Below are positions 1 to 5,374 of a stretch of DNA of 8,273 bases, in pieces (position 1 is the first letter of the stretch; each line of letters begins with the position of its first letter). A model generated the notes under the pieces. It saw only the letters and a list, made by a program, of their open reading frames with translations, searched no databases and had not been told where the DNA came from. The position numbers were made by a program, and so were the translations under genes. Source of the DNA: Patescibacteria group bacterium UBA6065. Lineage in GTDB: Bacteria; Patescibacteriota; Minisyncoccia; Phycocordibacterales; UBA6065. The DNA lies in NCBI GenBank assembly GCA_002428865.1, contig DIYB01000014.1, forward strand, positions 1 to 8,273. Reading direction: 5' to 3'.

Positions 1-2
1 CC

Positions 3-419
3 GAGGAGTCCAAGAAGGTCGGTATCTGGATTCGCGTCTCGACTGAGGATCAGGCGAAAGGTGAGAGCCCCGAGCACCACGAGCGCCGCGCCCGATATTA
101 CGCCGAGTCGAAGGGCTGGACAGTGCGGGAAGTGTATGACCTTGCGGGAGTCTCGGGAAAGACCGTCGCGGAGCAGCCCGAAGCCAAGCGCATGATGGCG
201 GACGTGAAGCGGGGTCACATCTCGGGAATCATCTTCTCAAAGCTCGCTCGGCTCGCTCGCAATACGAGGGAACTTCTCGATTTCGCCGATTTCTTCCGGG
301 CACAGGGCGCGGACCTCATCTCGCTTCAAGAGTCCATCGACACCTCGACGCCCGCCGGGGACTACACGACTGGGAGTCGGACTACCATCGGCTGTTCACC
401 ACGGCAGATCCCAACGTGA
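3..419 (+). pseudogene. Serine recombinase, N-terminal catalytic domain only (truncated)
   Basis: Resolvase/invertase-type serine recombinase, an enzyme that cuts and rejoins DNA through a covalent serine link. The frame is open from position 3, so the true start lies just outside the window. Visible motifs are VGIWIRVSTEDQ near the start, whose Ser in RVS is the expected nucleophile, then GVSGKT, the ISGIIFSKLARLARN block with its conserved arginines, and SIDTSTPAG at about 333-359. In intact relatives the sequence after TPAG continues into the long helix and DNA-binding domains. Here it switches at about 360 to an unrelated 19-residue tail and a TGA at 417-419. The gene therefore lacks everything needed for DNA binding and should be inactive. 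GC-rich codon use differs from the genes beyond 1485. The family call is firm; whether the break is a real deletion or an assembly fault is open. Confidence 0.85.
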
Positions 420-637
420 TGTTCGAGCTACTGCTAGACATCCTGCAGCGCGTGACTGAAGTCCCTCTCGGCCCGGACGACCTTCGCCTGCCTGCCTTCA
501 TCGAGCCGCTCCACCCCCAGCGGAGTATCCCCAAGGACGCCCGCCGACTTCACCCGGAGCAGGTGATGGGAAGGAGTCCGCCAGATCAGCGCCTGCACTT
601 GGCGCCTCGCCAAGTCCCCCCTCCGACAAACCGATGA
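362..637 (+). pseudogene. Unrecognised reading-frame fragment fused behind the recombinase
   Basis: From the point where recombinase similarity ends, a different frame (frame 2) becomes coding-like, with GC-rich third positions. It reads LHDWESDYHRLFTTADP and continues through VMFELLLDILQRVTEVPLGP and PAFIEPLHPQR. The first GTG/ATG is at 416/419, but the coding-like stretch begins before it, so this looks like the C-terminal part of another gene whose 5' end was lost. After about residue 55 the translation becomes Pro/Arg-rich and less convincing. Frame 1 is also open there, from 460 to the lipoprotein, so a second frame break near 520 is possible. The TGA at 635-637 overlaps the ATG of the next frame (ATGA). 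I do not recognise the family. Confidence 0.35.
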
Positions 638-834
638 AGGCGCCGCAAGTAGTTTTCGCGGTCCTTTGCTGTCTCTCGTTTGGGGGATGCGCCACAAGTA
701 CGCCTGAGGCGAAGCGTCCCAGCGAATACGTGCCCCACAGCGAGCGGCCGCTCAGCGCGAAGGAGTACTGGGACCGGCGCAGCCGCCAGGACGAGGTGGA
801 GCGGAACATCGAGGAGCGCAGCAGGCGGCAATGA
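634..834 (+). CDS. Small putative lipoprotein
   Basis: A 66-residue frame starting with a Lys, then a hydrophobic stretch (about residues 5-16) ending in LSFGGC. Cys19 is a plausible lipidation site, although Phe at -3 is not ideal for a lipobox. The mature part is short and highly charged (Glu/Arg-rich), with no recognisable fold. It starts by ATGA overlap with the preceding fragment. This type of small GGCA lipoprotein is common in diderm bacteria and is unlike the proteins further right, which fits the idea that this segment has a foreign origin. It could also be a chance frame in GC-rich DNA. Confidence 0.4.
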   Translation: MKAPQVVFAVLCCLSFGGCATSTPEAKRPSEYVPHSERPLSAKEYWDRRSRQDEVERNIEERSRRQ

Positions 835-885
835 TTGTTCTGGTGGTTCGTGTGCGTGAACCGGTGCCGTGAGGCGAGGAACGCG

Positions 886-911
886 TAAAGGACATCGTGC
901 GATGTCCTTTA
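886..911. repeat. 26-bp near-perfect palindrome
   Basis: TAAAGGACATCG and its exact reverse complement are separated by only two bases (TG), giving 12-bp arms. The centre is too tight for an ideal RNA loop and there is no T run, so a protein-binding or recombination site is as likely as a terminator. It lies about 50 bases after the putative lipoprotein. Confidence 0.7.
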
Positions 912-977
912 GGATGGGGTATTGGACACGTGTGCTGTTGGTACCTGTTCGGACTGGCCAACCGGTCGAATAGCGCA

Positions 978-995
978 GCGCGGCGTGAGCCGCGC
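978..995. repeat. GC-rich hairpin
   Basis: GCGCGGC, loop GTGA, GCCGCGC: a perfect 7-bp stem with a GNRA-type tetraloop (GUGA), the form expected of an RNA hairpin. No T run follows, so I do not call it a terminator. Confidence 0.6.
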
Positions 996-1087
996 GGAGC
1001 GTACGAAACGTGTGGTATGTCGGGGGTAGCACCGACTGTGGAAAAGTCGAACGGATCGAGGCGCAGGGCGAATCGTTCGGAACAGGA

Positions 1088-1123
1088 GGGTATCCCCGTT
1101 CGGGGATACCTTCGGGGATACCC
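1088..1123. repeat. Tandem 12-bp repeat with an inverted partner
   Basis: TTCGGGGATACC occurs twice in direct tandem (1099-1110 and 1111-1122), preceded by an inverted copy of its core (GGTATCCCCG, 1089-1098). The left arm can pair with either right arm: 10 bp with a very tight turn, or 11 bp (1088-1098 with 1113-1123) looping out the first copy. It could be a duplicated binding site, a duplicated hairpin arm or an attachment-site component. Confidence 0.7.
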
Positions 1124-1193
1124 AAATCGAAAAGGACAGCACGGGCTCGGCTGATGCCGTTGGAGTCACGTGTTCCAGTCTAGGGACGCGCAC

Positions 1194-1219
1194 GAGGTTC
1201 GAATCTCACCATCTCCGCA
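1194..1219 (+). other. tRNA 3'-end fragment, likely attachment-site remnant
   Basis: GAGGTTCGAATCTC followed by ACCATCTCCGCA has the layout of the T-loop (TTCGAAT), the 3' strand of the T-stem, the acceptor strand CATCTCC and a G discriminator, the usual base in tRNA-Ser. The matching 5' acceptor strand (GGAGATG) is not found upstream within tRNA distance, and bases before 1194 do not pair properly with CTCACC. Only the 3' end of a tRNA gene is therefore present, as expected where an element has integrated into a tRNA gene and left a copy of its 3' end at the far side. The intact gene should lie left of the window. The tRNA identity is a guess; the 3' end of a tmRNA is less likely because of the discriminator base. 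Confidence 0.5.
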
Positions 1220-1223
1220 CATT

Positions 1224-1466
1224 GCTCCGGTTGGTCCTCGGCTTGGCGACGGGTGAAAAATGTTCGGAGTAAGTCCACGAGAGAACCCAAATTTGCGAAG
1301 CAAAATTTGGTGGGCCTAAGCGTGTCTAGTAGACACGCGAGAGGGAATCGAAAACCTTCTCCCATGTTTTCGAGAAGCTTTGCTTTGAGAAAACGGGAAA
1401 GGTGTACTGACCGAGTAGCGGTCGAATCCTCTAGGCACCCAAGCAAGACGAAGGGTGGGTTGGTCT
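1224..1466 (+). ncRNA. Candidate structured noncoding RNA, family unknown
   Basis: No believable protein gene, but consecutive hairpins are readable: 1287-1310 (CCAAATTTGC/GCAAAATTTGG, GAA loop, one bulged A), 1320-1338 (GCGTGTCT/AGACACGC), 1339-1361 (GAGAGGG/CCTTCTC, one G-U), 1366-1394 (GTTTTC/GAAAAC with an inner AAGC/GCTT), 1409-1423 (GACCG/CGGTC) and 1436-1457 (CACCC/GGGTG). GCCTA at 1314-1318 can pair with TAGGC at 1432-1436 and enclose four of these as a multibranch junction, which competes with the last hairpin. GGTTGGTC occurs near each end (1229-1236 and 1458-1465). I looked for tmRNA, RNase P, SRP RNA and group I/II intron signatures and found none convincing. Strand is taken from the neighbouring gene and is uncertain. 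Confidence 0.4.
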
Positions 1467-1470
1467 GCGG

Positions 1471-1476
1471 TATACT
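1471..1476 (+). promoter_or_regulatory. -10 box (TATACT) of the VIT-family gene
   Basis: TATACT matches the sigma-70 -10 consensus at five of six positions and ends 8 nt before the ATG at 1485. Transcription should start within a few bases of the start codon, giving a leaderless or nearly leaderless mRNA. No clear -35 is visible. Confidence 0.6.
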
Positions 1477-1484
1477 AATTATGT

Positions 1485-1988
1485 ATGAACAATCGTCGCG
1501 TGACCGCGGATCATCTCCGCAATTTCGTTTTTGGGGTAGAGGATAGCCTCGTCTCAACTGTTGGTCTCGTCTCGGGTATCGCCATCGTCGGCACGCCCGC
1601 CTCCTCGATCATTCTCACGGGGACGGTACTTATCTTTGTTGAAGCGTTTTCTATGAGCGTAGGCAGTCTCCTCTCAGATAATTCGGCAAAAGAGTTCGAG
1701 GAGCGCGCCGATGTGCCACTGCGCGCATCGCTCGGGTCGTCGCTCATCATGTTCGCATCATATTTCCTCGCAGGGTACGTGGTTCTTTTGCCGTATCTTT
1801 TTGTATCGGGAATGAGTGCTCTCGTGTGGTCAATCGGCGTGTCGCTCGTCGCACTCTTTGTACTCGGACTTTTTTCTGGTCGTGTCGCATCGATCAATCC
1901 GATCAAAAAAGCCTTTACTATGGCAGTTATTGGAGGTATCGCAATCGGTGTTGGTATGCTCGTCGGCACACTTGTCGCATCGCTCTAG
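1485..1988 (+). CDS. VIT/CCC1-family membrane transporter
   Basis: A 167-residue membrane protein of the VIT1/CCC1 family, whose known members move Fe2+ or Mn2+ across membranes. The family start motif NFVFGVEDSLVSTVGLVSGI (residues 13-32) is clear, with acidic residues E19 and D20 leading into helix 1. Helix 2 (about 41-64) carries EAFSMSVG with E53 and M57, the region that lines the metal path in characterised relatives. Helices 3-5 lie at about 84-106, 109-131 and 143-165. Eukaryotic VIT1 has a long cytosolic metal-binding loop between helices 2 and 3; here only about 20 residues (NSAKEFEERADVPL) remain, so this is a minimal form. The start at 1485 is chosen because it begins the family motif correctly and follows a -10 box by 8 nt. 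There is no Shine-Dalgarno sequence. Metal specificity cannot be read from sequence. Confidence 0.85.
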   Translation: MNNRRVTADHLRNFVFGVEDSLVSTVGLVSGIAIVGTPASSIILTGTVLIFVEAFSMSVGSLLSDNSAKEFEERADVPLRASLGSSLIMFASYFLAGYVVLLPYLFVSGMSALVWSIGVSLVALFVLGLFSGRVASINPIKKAFTMAVIGGIAIGVGMLVGTLVASL

Positions 1989-1999
1989 TTCGCCTCGAT

Positions 2000-2008
2000 T
2001 GGTATACT
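2000..2008 (+). promoter_or_regulatory. Extended -10 promoter of the peptidoglycan-binding protein gene
   Basis: TGGTATACT is an extended -10 element (TGn plus TATACT). It ends 8 nt before the ATG at 2017, the same spacing as at the preceding gene, and lies in the 28-base gap between the two genes. Confidence 0.65.
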
Positions 2009-2016
2009 CAACAGGT

Positions 2017-2964
2017 ATGAAAAAAGCGTCTCTCATACTCCTCCTCGCACTTGCGCTGCCAGTATCAGCTGCGTCGTCGGCGTGTACCCGTCTCTCGAGT
2101 GACCTTTCTCGTGGAGCATCGGGCATAGCAGTGACCACGCTCCAGACATTTTTACGGGATTCGGGATACCTCTTCGCAAGTCCAAATGGTCATTTCGGCC
2201 CCGCTACATTTTCAGCGGTCCAAGCATTTCAAAAAGCACGTGGCATATCGATGACAGGCACTGTCGGTCCACTCACACGCAAGGCGATTGAATCAGAGAG
2301 TTGTACGACGGTGACGAATCCAGTGATACCACCAGTATCAGCGTCGACATCGCCGACGCAGTCATCCTCTTCTGTATCGCCTCGTTCAAATGTGATTATC
2401 ACTTCACCGTGGGAGGGTACGACGCTCACGATTGGTTCGTCGCATACCATACGGTGGGGAGGTGCGATGTCTGTATCAGACGCATTGGTGCTTGAGGATG
2501 AGGGGGGTGCGACGAGGGGATATGTCGCTTTCTTTCCTGGTACATCTGAGGAGTATCGCTGGGACGTCGGCCGTGTGTCTGTTGGCGATACTACTGAGTT
2601 TGTCGGGCCGGGTACGTATCGTATCAGGGTCCAAGACAAATCTCGCGGTGCTCAATCGCAAGATCCAAAGAGCAGATTGTTTACTCTCGTCGCACCAGAA
2701 CTCTCTATCTCATCAGTAACTCCGAGCGCTCTTCTACCGGACAGCAAATCCTCGGCAGTTATCTTCGGTAAGGGGTTTACGAGGGGAACACGACTCTATC
2801 TCGGTACATCGCGCGAATATCAAGCGAATGTGCTCTTTGTGTCTCCAGATGGCACAATTCTCGTATTTTCGGTGCCGGACTCTGTCCCTCGAGGACTTCA
2901 TCGTCTCGTCATTCGTACGAGTTACTCAACACTCGATGATACGACGTCGATACGAGTGCACTAA
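2017..2964 (+). CDS. Secreted peptidoglycan-binding protein with Ig-like and IPT/TIG domains
   Basis: A 315-residue exported protein. Residues 1-19 form a signal peptide (KK, leucine/alanine core, VSAAS cleavage region). Residues about 25-92 match a PG_binding_1 domain: LSRGASGIAVTTLQTFLRDSG, then NGHFGPATFSAVQAFQKARG and GTVGPLTRKAI. Cys23 and Cys96 flank it and could form a disulfide. A Ser/Thr/Pro linker (about 100-123) leads to a beta-rich domain beginning ITSPWEGTTLTIGSSHTIRW, resembling the Kre9/KNH Ig-like family (about 125-225). The C-terminus (about 229-315) looks like an IPT/TIG domain (ISSVTPSALLP, FGKGFTRGTRLYLG). No catalytic domain is visible, so it probably binds cell wall and projects Ig-like modules for adhesion or wall organisation. 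The frame is open further upstream, but the signal peptide and promoter fix the start at 2017. Confidence 0.8.
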   Translation: MKKASLILLLALALPVSAASSACTRLSSDLSRGASGIAVTTLQTFLRDSGYLFASPNGHFGPATFSAVQAFQKARGISMTGTVGPLTRKAIESESCTTVTNPVIPPVSASTSPTQSSSSVSPRSNVIITSPWEGTTLTIGSSHTIRWGGAMSVSDALVLEDEGGATRGYVAFFPGTSEEYRWDVGRVSVGDTTEFVGPGTYRIRVQDKSRGAQSQDPKSRLFTLVAPELSISSVTPSALLPDSKSSAVIFGKGFTRGTRLYLGTSREYQANVLFVSPDGTILVFSVPDSVPRGLHRLVIRTSYSTLDDTTSIRVH

Positions 2965-3017
2965 TAAATACTGCGGACATACTCTCTCACGGACTCCGGG
3001 GACCGTTTGCTTTTGGC

Positions 3018-3023
3018 AGGAGG
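3018..3023 (+). promoter_or_regulatory. Strong Shine-Dalgarno site before the 25-codon frame
   Basis: AGGAGG, a full match to the anti-Shine-Dalgarno core, ends 10 nt before the ATG at 3034. It is the only strong ribosome binding site I find ahead of a start codon in the right-hand part of the window, where other genes appear leaderless or lack one. Confidence 0.55.
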
Positions 3024-3033
3024 AACGAGAAGA

Positions 3034-3111
3034 ATGTTTGATGATTTTTTACAGCGCAAAATTCTATCGGTATTCGTAAAAAAGAAATCTCATAATGTAC
3101 ATACCCTATGA
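3034..3111 (+). CDS. 25-residue small protein or leader peptide coupled to rlmH
   Basis: ATG at 3034 opens 25 codons, beginning MFDDFLQRKI and ending in a basic stretch around VKKKSHN. The TGA at 3109-3111 overlaps the rlmH ATG as ATGA. A consensus AGGAGG lies 10 nt upstream. The frame has an acidic head, a hydrophobic middle and a lysine-rich tail. It may be a leader peptide that delivers ribosomes to rlmH by termination-reinitiation, or a small functional peptide. No similar peptide is known to me. A chance frame cannot be excluded, but the ribosome site at one end and ATGA overlap at the other argue for translation. Confidence 0.45.
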   Translation: MFDDFLQRKILSVFVKKKSHNVHTL

Positions 3112-3569
3112 AAATACTCATCATCTCATTTGGGAAAAAACACGATCCGTCGCTTGCATCACTTATCGATGATTTTACGATGCGCACATCTCGGTGGGTG
3201 TCTCTCGAGTGGAAGATTATTCCCGCATCAAAAGACGAAGGCGAGCGTGGTCGGGTAGAGGAGTCTGACGCGGTGCTCCGGATCATAAAAGAGACAGATA
3301 CATGCATCATGCTCGATGAGCGTGGTCGACGCATGAACACCGATATTTTTTCTCAGTACCTTAGTCGCATGATGAGTGCTGGGGAGCAACGCCTCGTTTT
3401 TGTCATTGGTGGTTCGCACGGACTACATCCTCAGGCTCTCGATCGTGCCGATCTCGTACTCTCGCTTTCAGACATGACGCTACCGCACCACATTGTCCGT
3501 CTCATGCTCGTTGAGCAGATCTATCGAGGACTTTCGATTATTGCCGGATCTCGCTATCACCATGCATAG
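3108..3569 (+). CDS. rlmH: 23S rRNA (pseudouridine1915-N3)-methyltransferase RlmH
   Basis: A SPOUT-fold enzyme that methylates pseudouridine 1915 in helix 69 of 23S rRNA, acting on assembled 70S ribosomes with S-adenosylmethionine. The 153-residue length matches the usual size of about 155. Visible motifs are MKILIISFGKKHDP at the start, MLDERGR (68-74), the SAM-site knot segments FVIGGSHGL (98-106) and LSLSDMTLPHHIVRLMLVEQ (118-137), then IYRGLSIIAGSRYHH at the C-terminus. The ATG at 3108 overlaps the stop of the upstream 25-codon frame, and the 3' end overlaps queA by 8 bases, so the three are probably translated together. A weak -10 (CATAAT, 3091-3096) could also give a nearly leaderless rlmH transcript. 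Confidence 0.95.
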   Translation: MKILIISFGKKHDPSLASLIDDFTMRTSRWVSLEWKIIPASKDEGERGRVEESDAVLRIIKETDTCIMLDERGRRMNTDIFSQYLSRMMSAGEQRLVFVIGGSHGLHPQALDRADLVLSLSDMTLPHHIVRLMLVEQIYRGLSIIAGSRYHHA

Positions 3570-4599
3570 GATCATCTCGTATCATCTGCCACCGGATCGG
3601 ATTGCGCACGAACCGGCGAATCCGAGAGACGCTTCACGTCTCTTTGTGTATGACACACGTACAGACACCGTCTCATATGCTACATTTCGAGACCTCGCCC
3701 ATTTTCTCCCATCACGCTCATGTATTGTTCTCAACAACACACGTGTGATGCCTGCTCGCGTCGATCTCACAAAAGAGACCGGAGGTAAGGTAACTATGTT
3801 GTTTCTCGTCAATGAGCCGGCCCGTGACGGCGCGTTACCTGCTATGGCAGACCGAGAGATTCGTGTCGGTACGGTTGTATCTGCGAGCGACTATTCGTTT
3901 GACGTTGTCGACCAGGATCGTCATATTTTCTTTCTCAAGCCACGATTTGATCCCCAAAAACTCCCATACTTCTTTGACGGATATGGGCGAATGCCACTCC
4001 CGCACTATGTCGAGTCAAAAATCACAAAAGATGAGGAGCGTTCACGGTATCAGACCATTTATGCATCAGGCGACTCGAAATCTGTTGCTGCCCCTACTGC
4101 CGGACTTCATTTCACTGAACGTGTTTTTGATTCACTCAAGAAACACAACATAGATGTTTTGACAGTTACGCTTCATGTCGGGCAGGGCACGTTTGTACCA
4201 GTGACTCATGAGCATTTTGCAAAAGGTACGCTCCACGAAGAGCCATATACAATATCTGACGATGTTGCGGTAGAGCTCTCTCGCGCACGACGCGAGGGGA
4301 GACCGATTGTTGCTGTGGGTACGACATCCCTGCGCGTGCTCGAGACCGCACACACGCACGTGTACTCAGGAAGAGGTGTGTCGGGTACGACAAACCTCTT
4401 TATTCATGGAGACTATAAATTTTCTGTTGTTGATCATCTCATTACCAATTTTCATCTACCTGGATCGTCGCTTGTGTTGCTTGTCGATGCTTTTTTGAGA
4501 CACAAAGGTGCTCGACGAAACGTCACTGATCTCTATGAGATGGCGATTCGGGACGGTTTTCGTTTTTACTCGTTTGGTGATGCAATGCTCATCCTGTAG
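3562..4599 (+). CDS. queA: S-adenosylmethionine:tRNA ribosyltransferase-isomerase QueA
   Basis: Transfers and isomerises the ribosyl part of SAM onto preQ1 in the wobble position of tRNAs with GUN anticodons, giving epoxyqueuosine. At 345 residues it is full length. Family blocks appear in order: YHLPPDRIAHEPANPRDASR (7-26), VLNNTRVMPAR (56-66), SVAAPTAGLHFT (174-185), LHVGQGTFVPV (204-214), HEEPY (225-229), AVGTTSLRVLE (251-261), TNLFIHGDYKF (277-287), DHLITNFHLPGSSL (291-304) and the terminal FRFYSFGDAMLIL. The start at 3562 gives the standard N-terminus and overlaps rlmH by 8 bases in another frame. Upstream in-frame starts lie inside rlmH and would add unrelated residues. No terminator is seen after the stop. 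Its substrate must come from a tRNA-guanine transglycosylase encoded elsewhere or from salvage. Confidence 0.97.
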   Translation: MHRIISYHLPPDRIAHEPANPRDASRLFVYDTRTDTVSYATFRDLAHFLPSRSCIVLNNTRVMPARVDLTKETGGKVTMLFLVNEPARDGALPAMADREIRVGTVVSASDYSFDVVDQDRHIFFLKPRFDPQKLPYFFDGYGRMPLPHYVESKITKDEERSRYQTIYASGDSKSVAAPTAGLHFTERVFDSLKKHNIDVLTVTLHVGQGTFVPVTHEHFAKGTLHEEPYTISDDVAVELSRARREGRPIVAVGTTSLRVLETAHTHVYSGRGVSGTTNLFIHGDYKFSVVDHLITNFHLPGSSLVLLVDAFLRHKGARRNVTDLYEMAIRDGFRFYSFGDAMLIL

Positions 4600-4628
4600 G
4601 GCGTATTCGTGCATGTGATGTGCGGGCG

Positions 4629-4637
4629 TGATACAAT
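4629..4637 (+). promoter_or_regulatory. Extended -10 promoter for the gene at 4678
   Basis: TGATACAAT combines an extended -10 TG with TACAAT. It predicts a transcript starting near 4644 with a leader of roughly 30-35 bases. No Shine-Dalgarno sequence is visible in that leader. A weaker TATTGT at 4665-4670, 7 nt before the ATG, could give a nearly leaderless form. Confidence 0.5.
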
Positions 4638-4677
4638 GCACTCCTATCAGCCGATTAGTAGTCTTATTGTACGTATC

Positions 4678-5298
4678 ATGAACAAGAAGGGAATATTTGC
4701 AGTTCTCGCACTCATCGTTGTCGCGCTTGTCGCGTACTATGCGATGGGTTCGAAGGAGAGTGCTACCGTAGAAAACTCTGGTTCGGCCCCAGAGGTCAAG
4801 GTAGAAGTGCCTGAGGGTGTTACCAAGGAGACATTTGCTCCAGTGACCAAGGATTCGACCGACACATCACTTATCGGTCGTTTGAAGTCAGTTTCTGTCG
4901 GTGTGACCGAGGACGGTACCAAGGTTACACTCGCAAATGGTAAGGCGGACTTCACTATCGCAGGAAGCTCGGTGAAGAGCTCTGTTGCACTCGGTGATGT
5001 TGCTATTACAAAGACAGTTGGTGGTCGCACTGACATTGTCACCTCACTCGTTGTTACCACTGGTTCGACAAAGACCGCATATGTTGTCCTCTTTGAGGAC
5101 AAGGGCGGTGCGCTTGTAGACAAGTCATATGCTCCAGTTGGCGCTGGTGCAACAGTGACTGGTATTCGAGCGGATGATATCGCGTCTGACGGTGAGTACG
5201 TCGTCTCGGTCTCGTATCGAGATGGTTCTGGTGCACGCACCAAAATCCTCGTTGTCTCAAACGGTGAGTTCAACCTCGCAAAGTCGATCGATCTCTAA
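4678..5298 (+). CDS. Membrane-anchored extracytoplasmic protein of unknown function
   Basis: A 206-residue protein. MNKKG is followed by one hydrophobic segment (about 6-23), either a signal anchor or an uncleaved signal peptide; no lipobox is present. Residues 25-62 are a Ser/Glu/Pro/Val-rich linker. Residues about 66-206 are rich in alternating Val/Thr/Gly, with no cysteine, and look all-beta, for example TKVTLANGKADFTIAG, TAYVVLFEDKGG, GEYVVSVSYRDGSGARTKILVV. I recognise no family or catalytic motif. The start at 4678 is preferred because it puts the lysines directly before the membrane segment; earlier in-frame ATGs (4609, 4636) add polar residues and the second overlaps the -10 box. A strong terminator follows, so it ends its transcript. 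Confidence 0.75.
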   Translation: MNKKGIFAVLALIVVALVAYYAMGSKESATVENSGSAPEVKVEVPEGVTKETFAPVTKDSTDTSLIGRLKSVSVGVTEDGTKVTLANGKADFTIAGSSVKSSVALGDVAITKTVGGRTDIVTSLVVTTGSTKTAYVVLFEDKGGALVDKSYAPVGAGATVTGIRADDIASDGEYVVSVSYRDGSGARTKILVVSNGEFNLAKSIDL

Positions 5299-5311
5299 TC
5301 GGCACGCTCGC

Positions 5312-5357
5312 AAAACCGCTCCACACATGATCTGTGTGGAGCGGTTTTCCTTTTTGT
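5312..5357 (+). terminator. Intrinsic terminator after the 4678 gene
   Basis: A perfect 16-bp stem: AAAACCGCTCCACACA (5312-5327), loop TGATC, and the exact complement (5333-5348), followed by CCTTTTTGTT. The A run on the 5' side means it could also work in the reverse direction. It sits 13 bases after the stop codon. Confidence 0.9.
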
Positions 5358-5374
5358 TGGATGTGTTTTTACGA

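Larger units (their letters stand above)
835..1193. other. Gene-poor GC-rich stretch with inverted repeats
   Basis: About 360 bases with no convincing gene. The open frames here, including a long one on the minus strand, give Pro/Arg/Ser-rich translations typical of GC-rich noncoding DNA. The stretch contains three strong inverted repeats (886-911, 978-995, 1088-1123), entered separately. I see no complete tRNA, no promoter I trust and no terminator-type T run. Confidence 0.6.

Noticed and set aside
586..1125. 179-codon open frame on the minus strand
   Set aside because: Pro/Arg/Leu-rich translation without motifs, spanning several palindromes; typical of an open frame in GC-rich noncoding DNA.
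1140..1219. A complete tRNA gene ending in CATCTCCGCA
   Set aside because: No GGAGATG acceptor strand, D-arm or anticodon arm fits upstream; the weak GGGGATA near 1102 or 1114 leaves a mismatch and no D-arm.
956..1236. GGCCAACCGG (956-965) pairing with CCGGTTGGTC (1227-1236) as the closing stem of a 280-base RNA
   Set aside because: A 10-bp match with one G-U at this distance is expected by chance, and the enclosed sequence shows no RNase P or tmRNA core motif.
1251..1276. Resemblance of GGGTGAAAAA and GGAGTAAGTCC to RNase P conserved regions
   Set aside because: The order and spacing are wrong, the 3' ACAGAA/GGCTTA region is missing, and no partner strand for P4 is present.
1253..1546. 97-codon plus-strand frame across the hairpin region
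   Set aside because: It runs through all the hairpins, has no motif and ends inside the VIT-family gene in another frame.
1511..1969. 152-codon minus-strand frame opposite the VIT-family gene
   Set aside because: Shadow of a clear plus-strand gene; Ser/Thr/Pro-rich with no motif.
2965..3017. Possible terminator (ACGG/CCGT with TTTGCTTTT) after the peptidoglycan-binding protein gene
   Set aside because: Only a 4-bp stem around a 10-base loop; too weak to claim.
4737..5273. 178-codon minus-strand frame opposite the 4678 gene
   Set aside because: Shadow frame produced by codon bias of the plus-strand gene, which has a clear membrane anchor, promoter and terminator.
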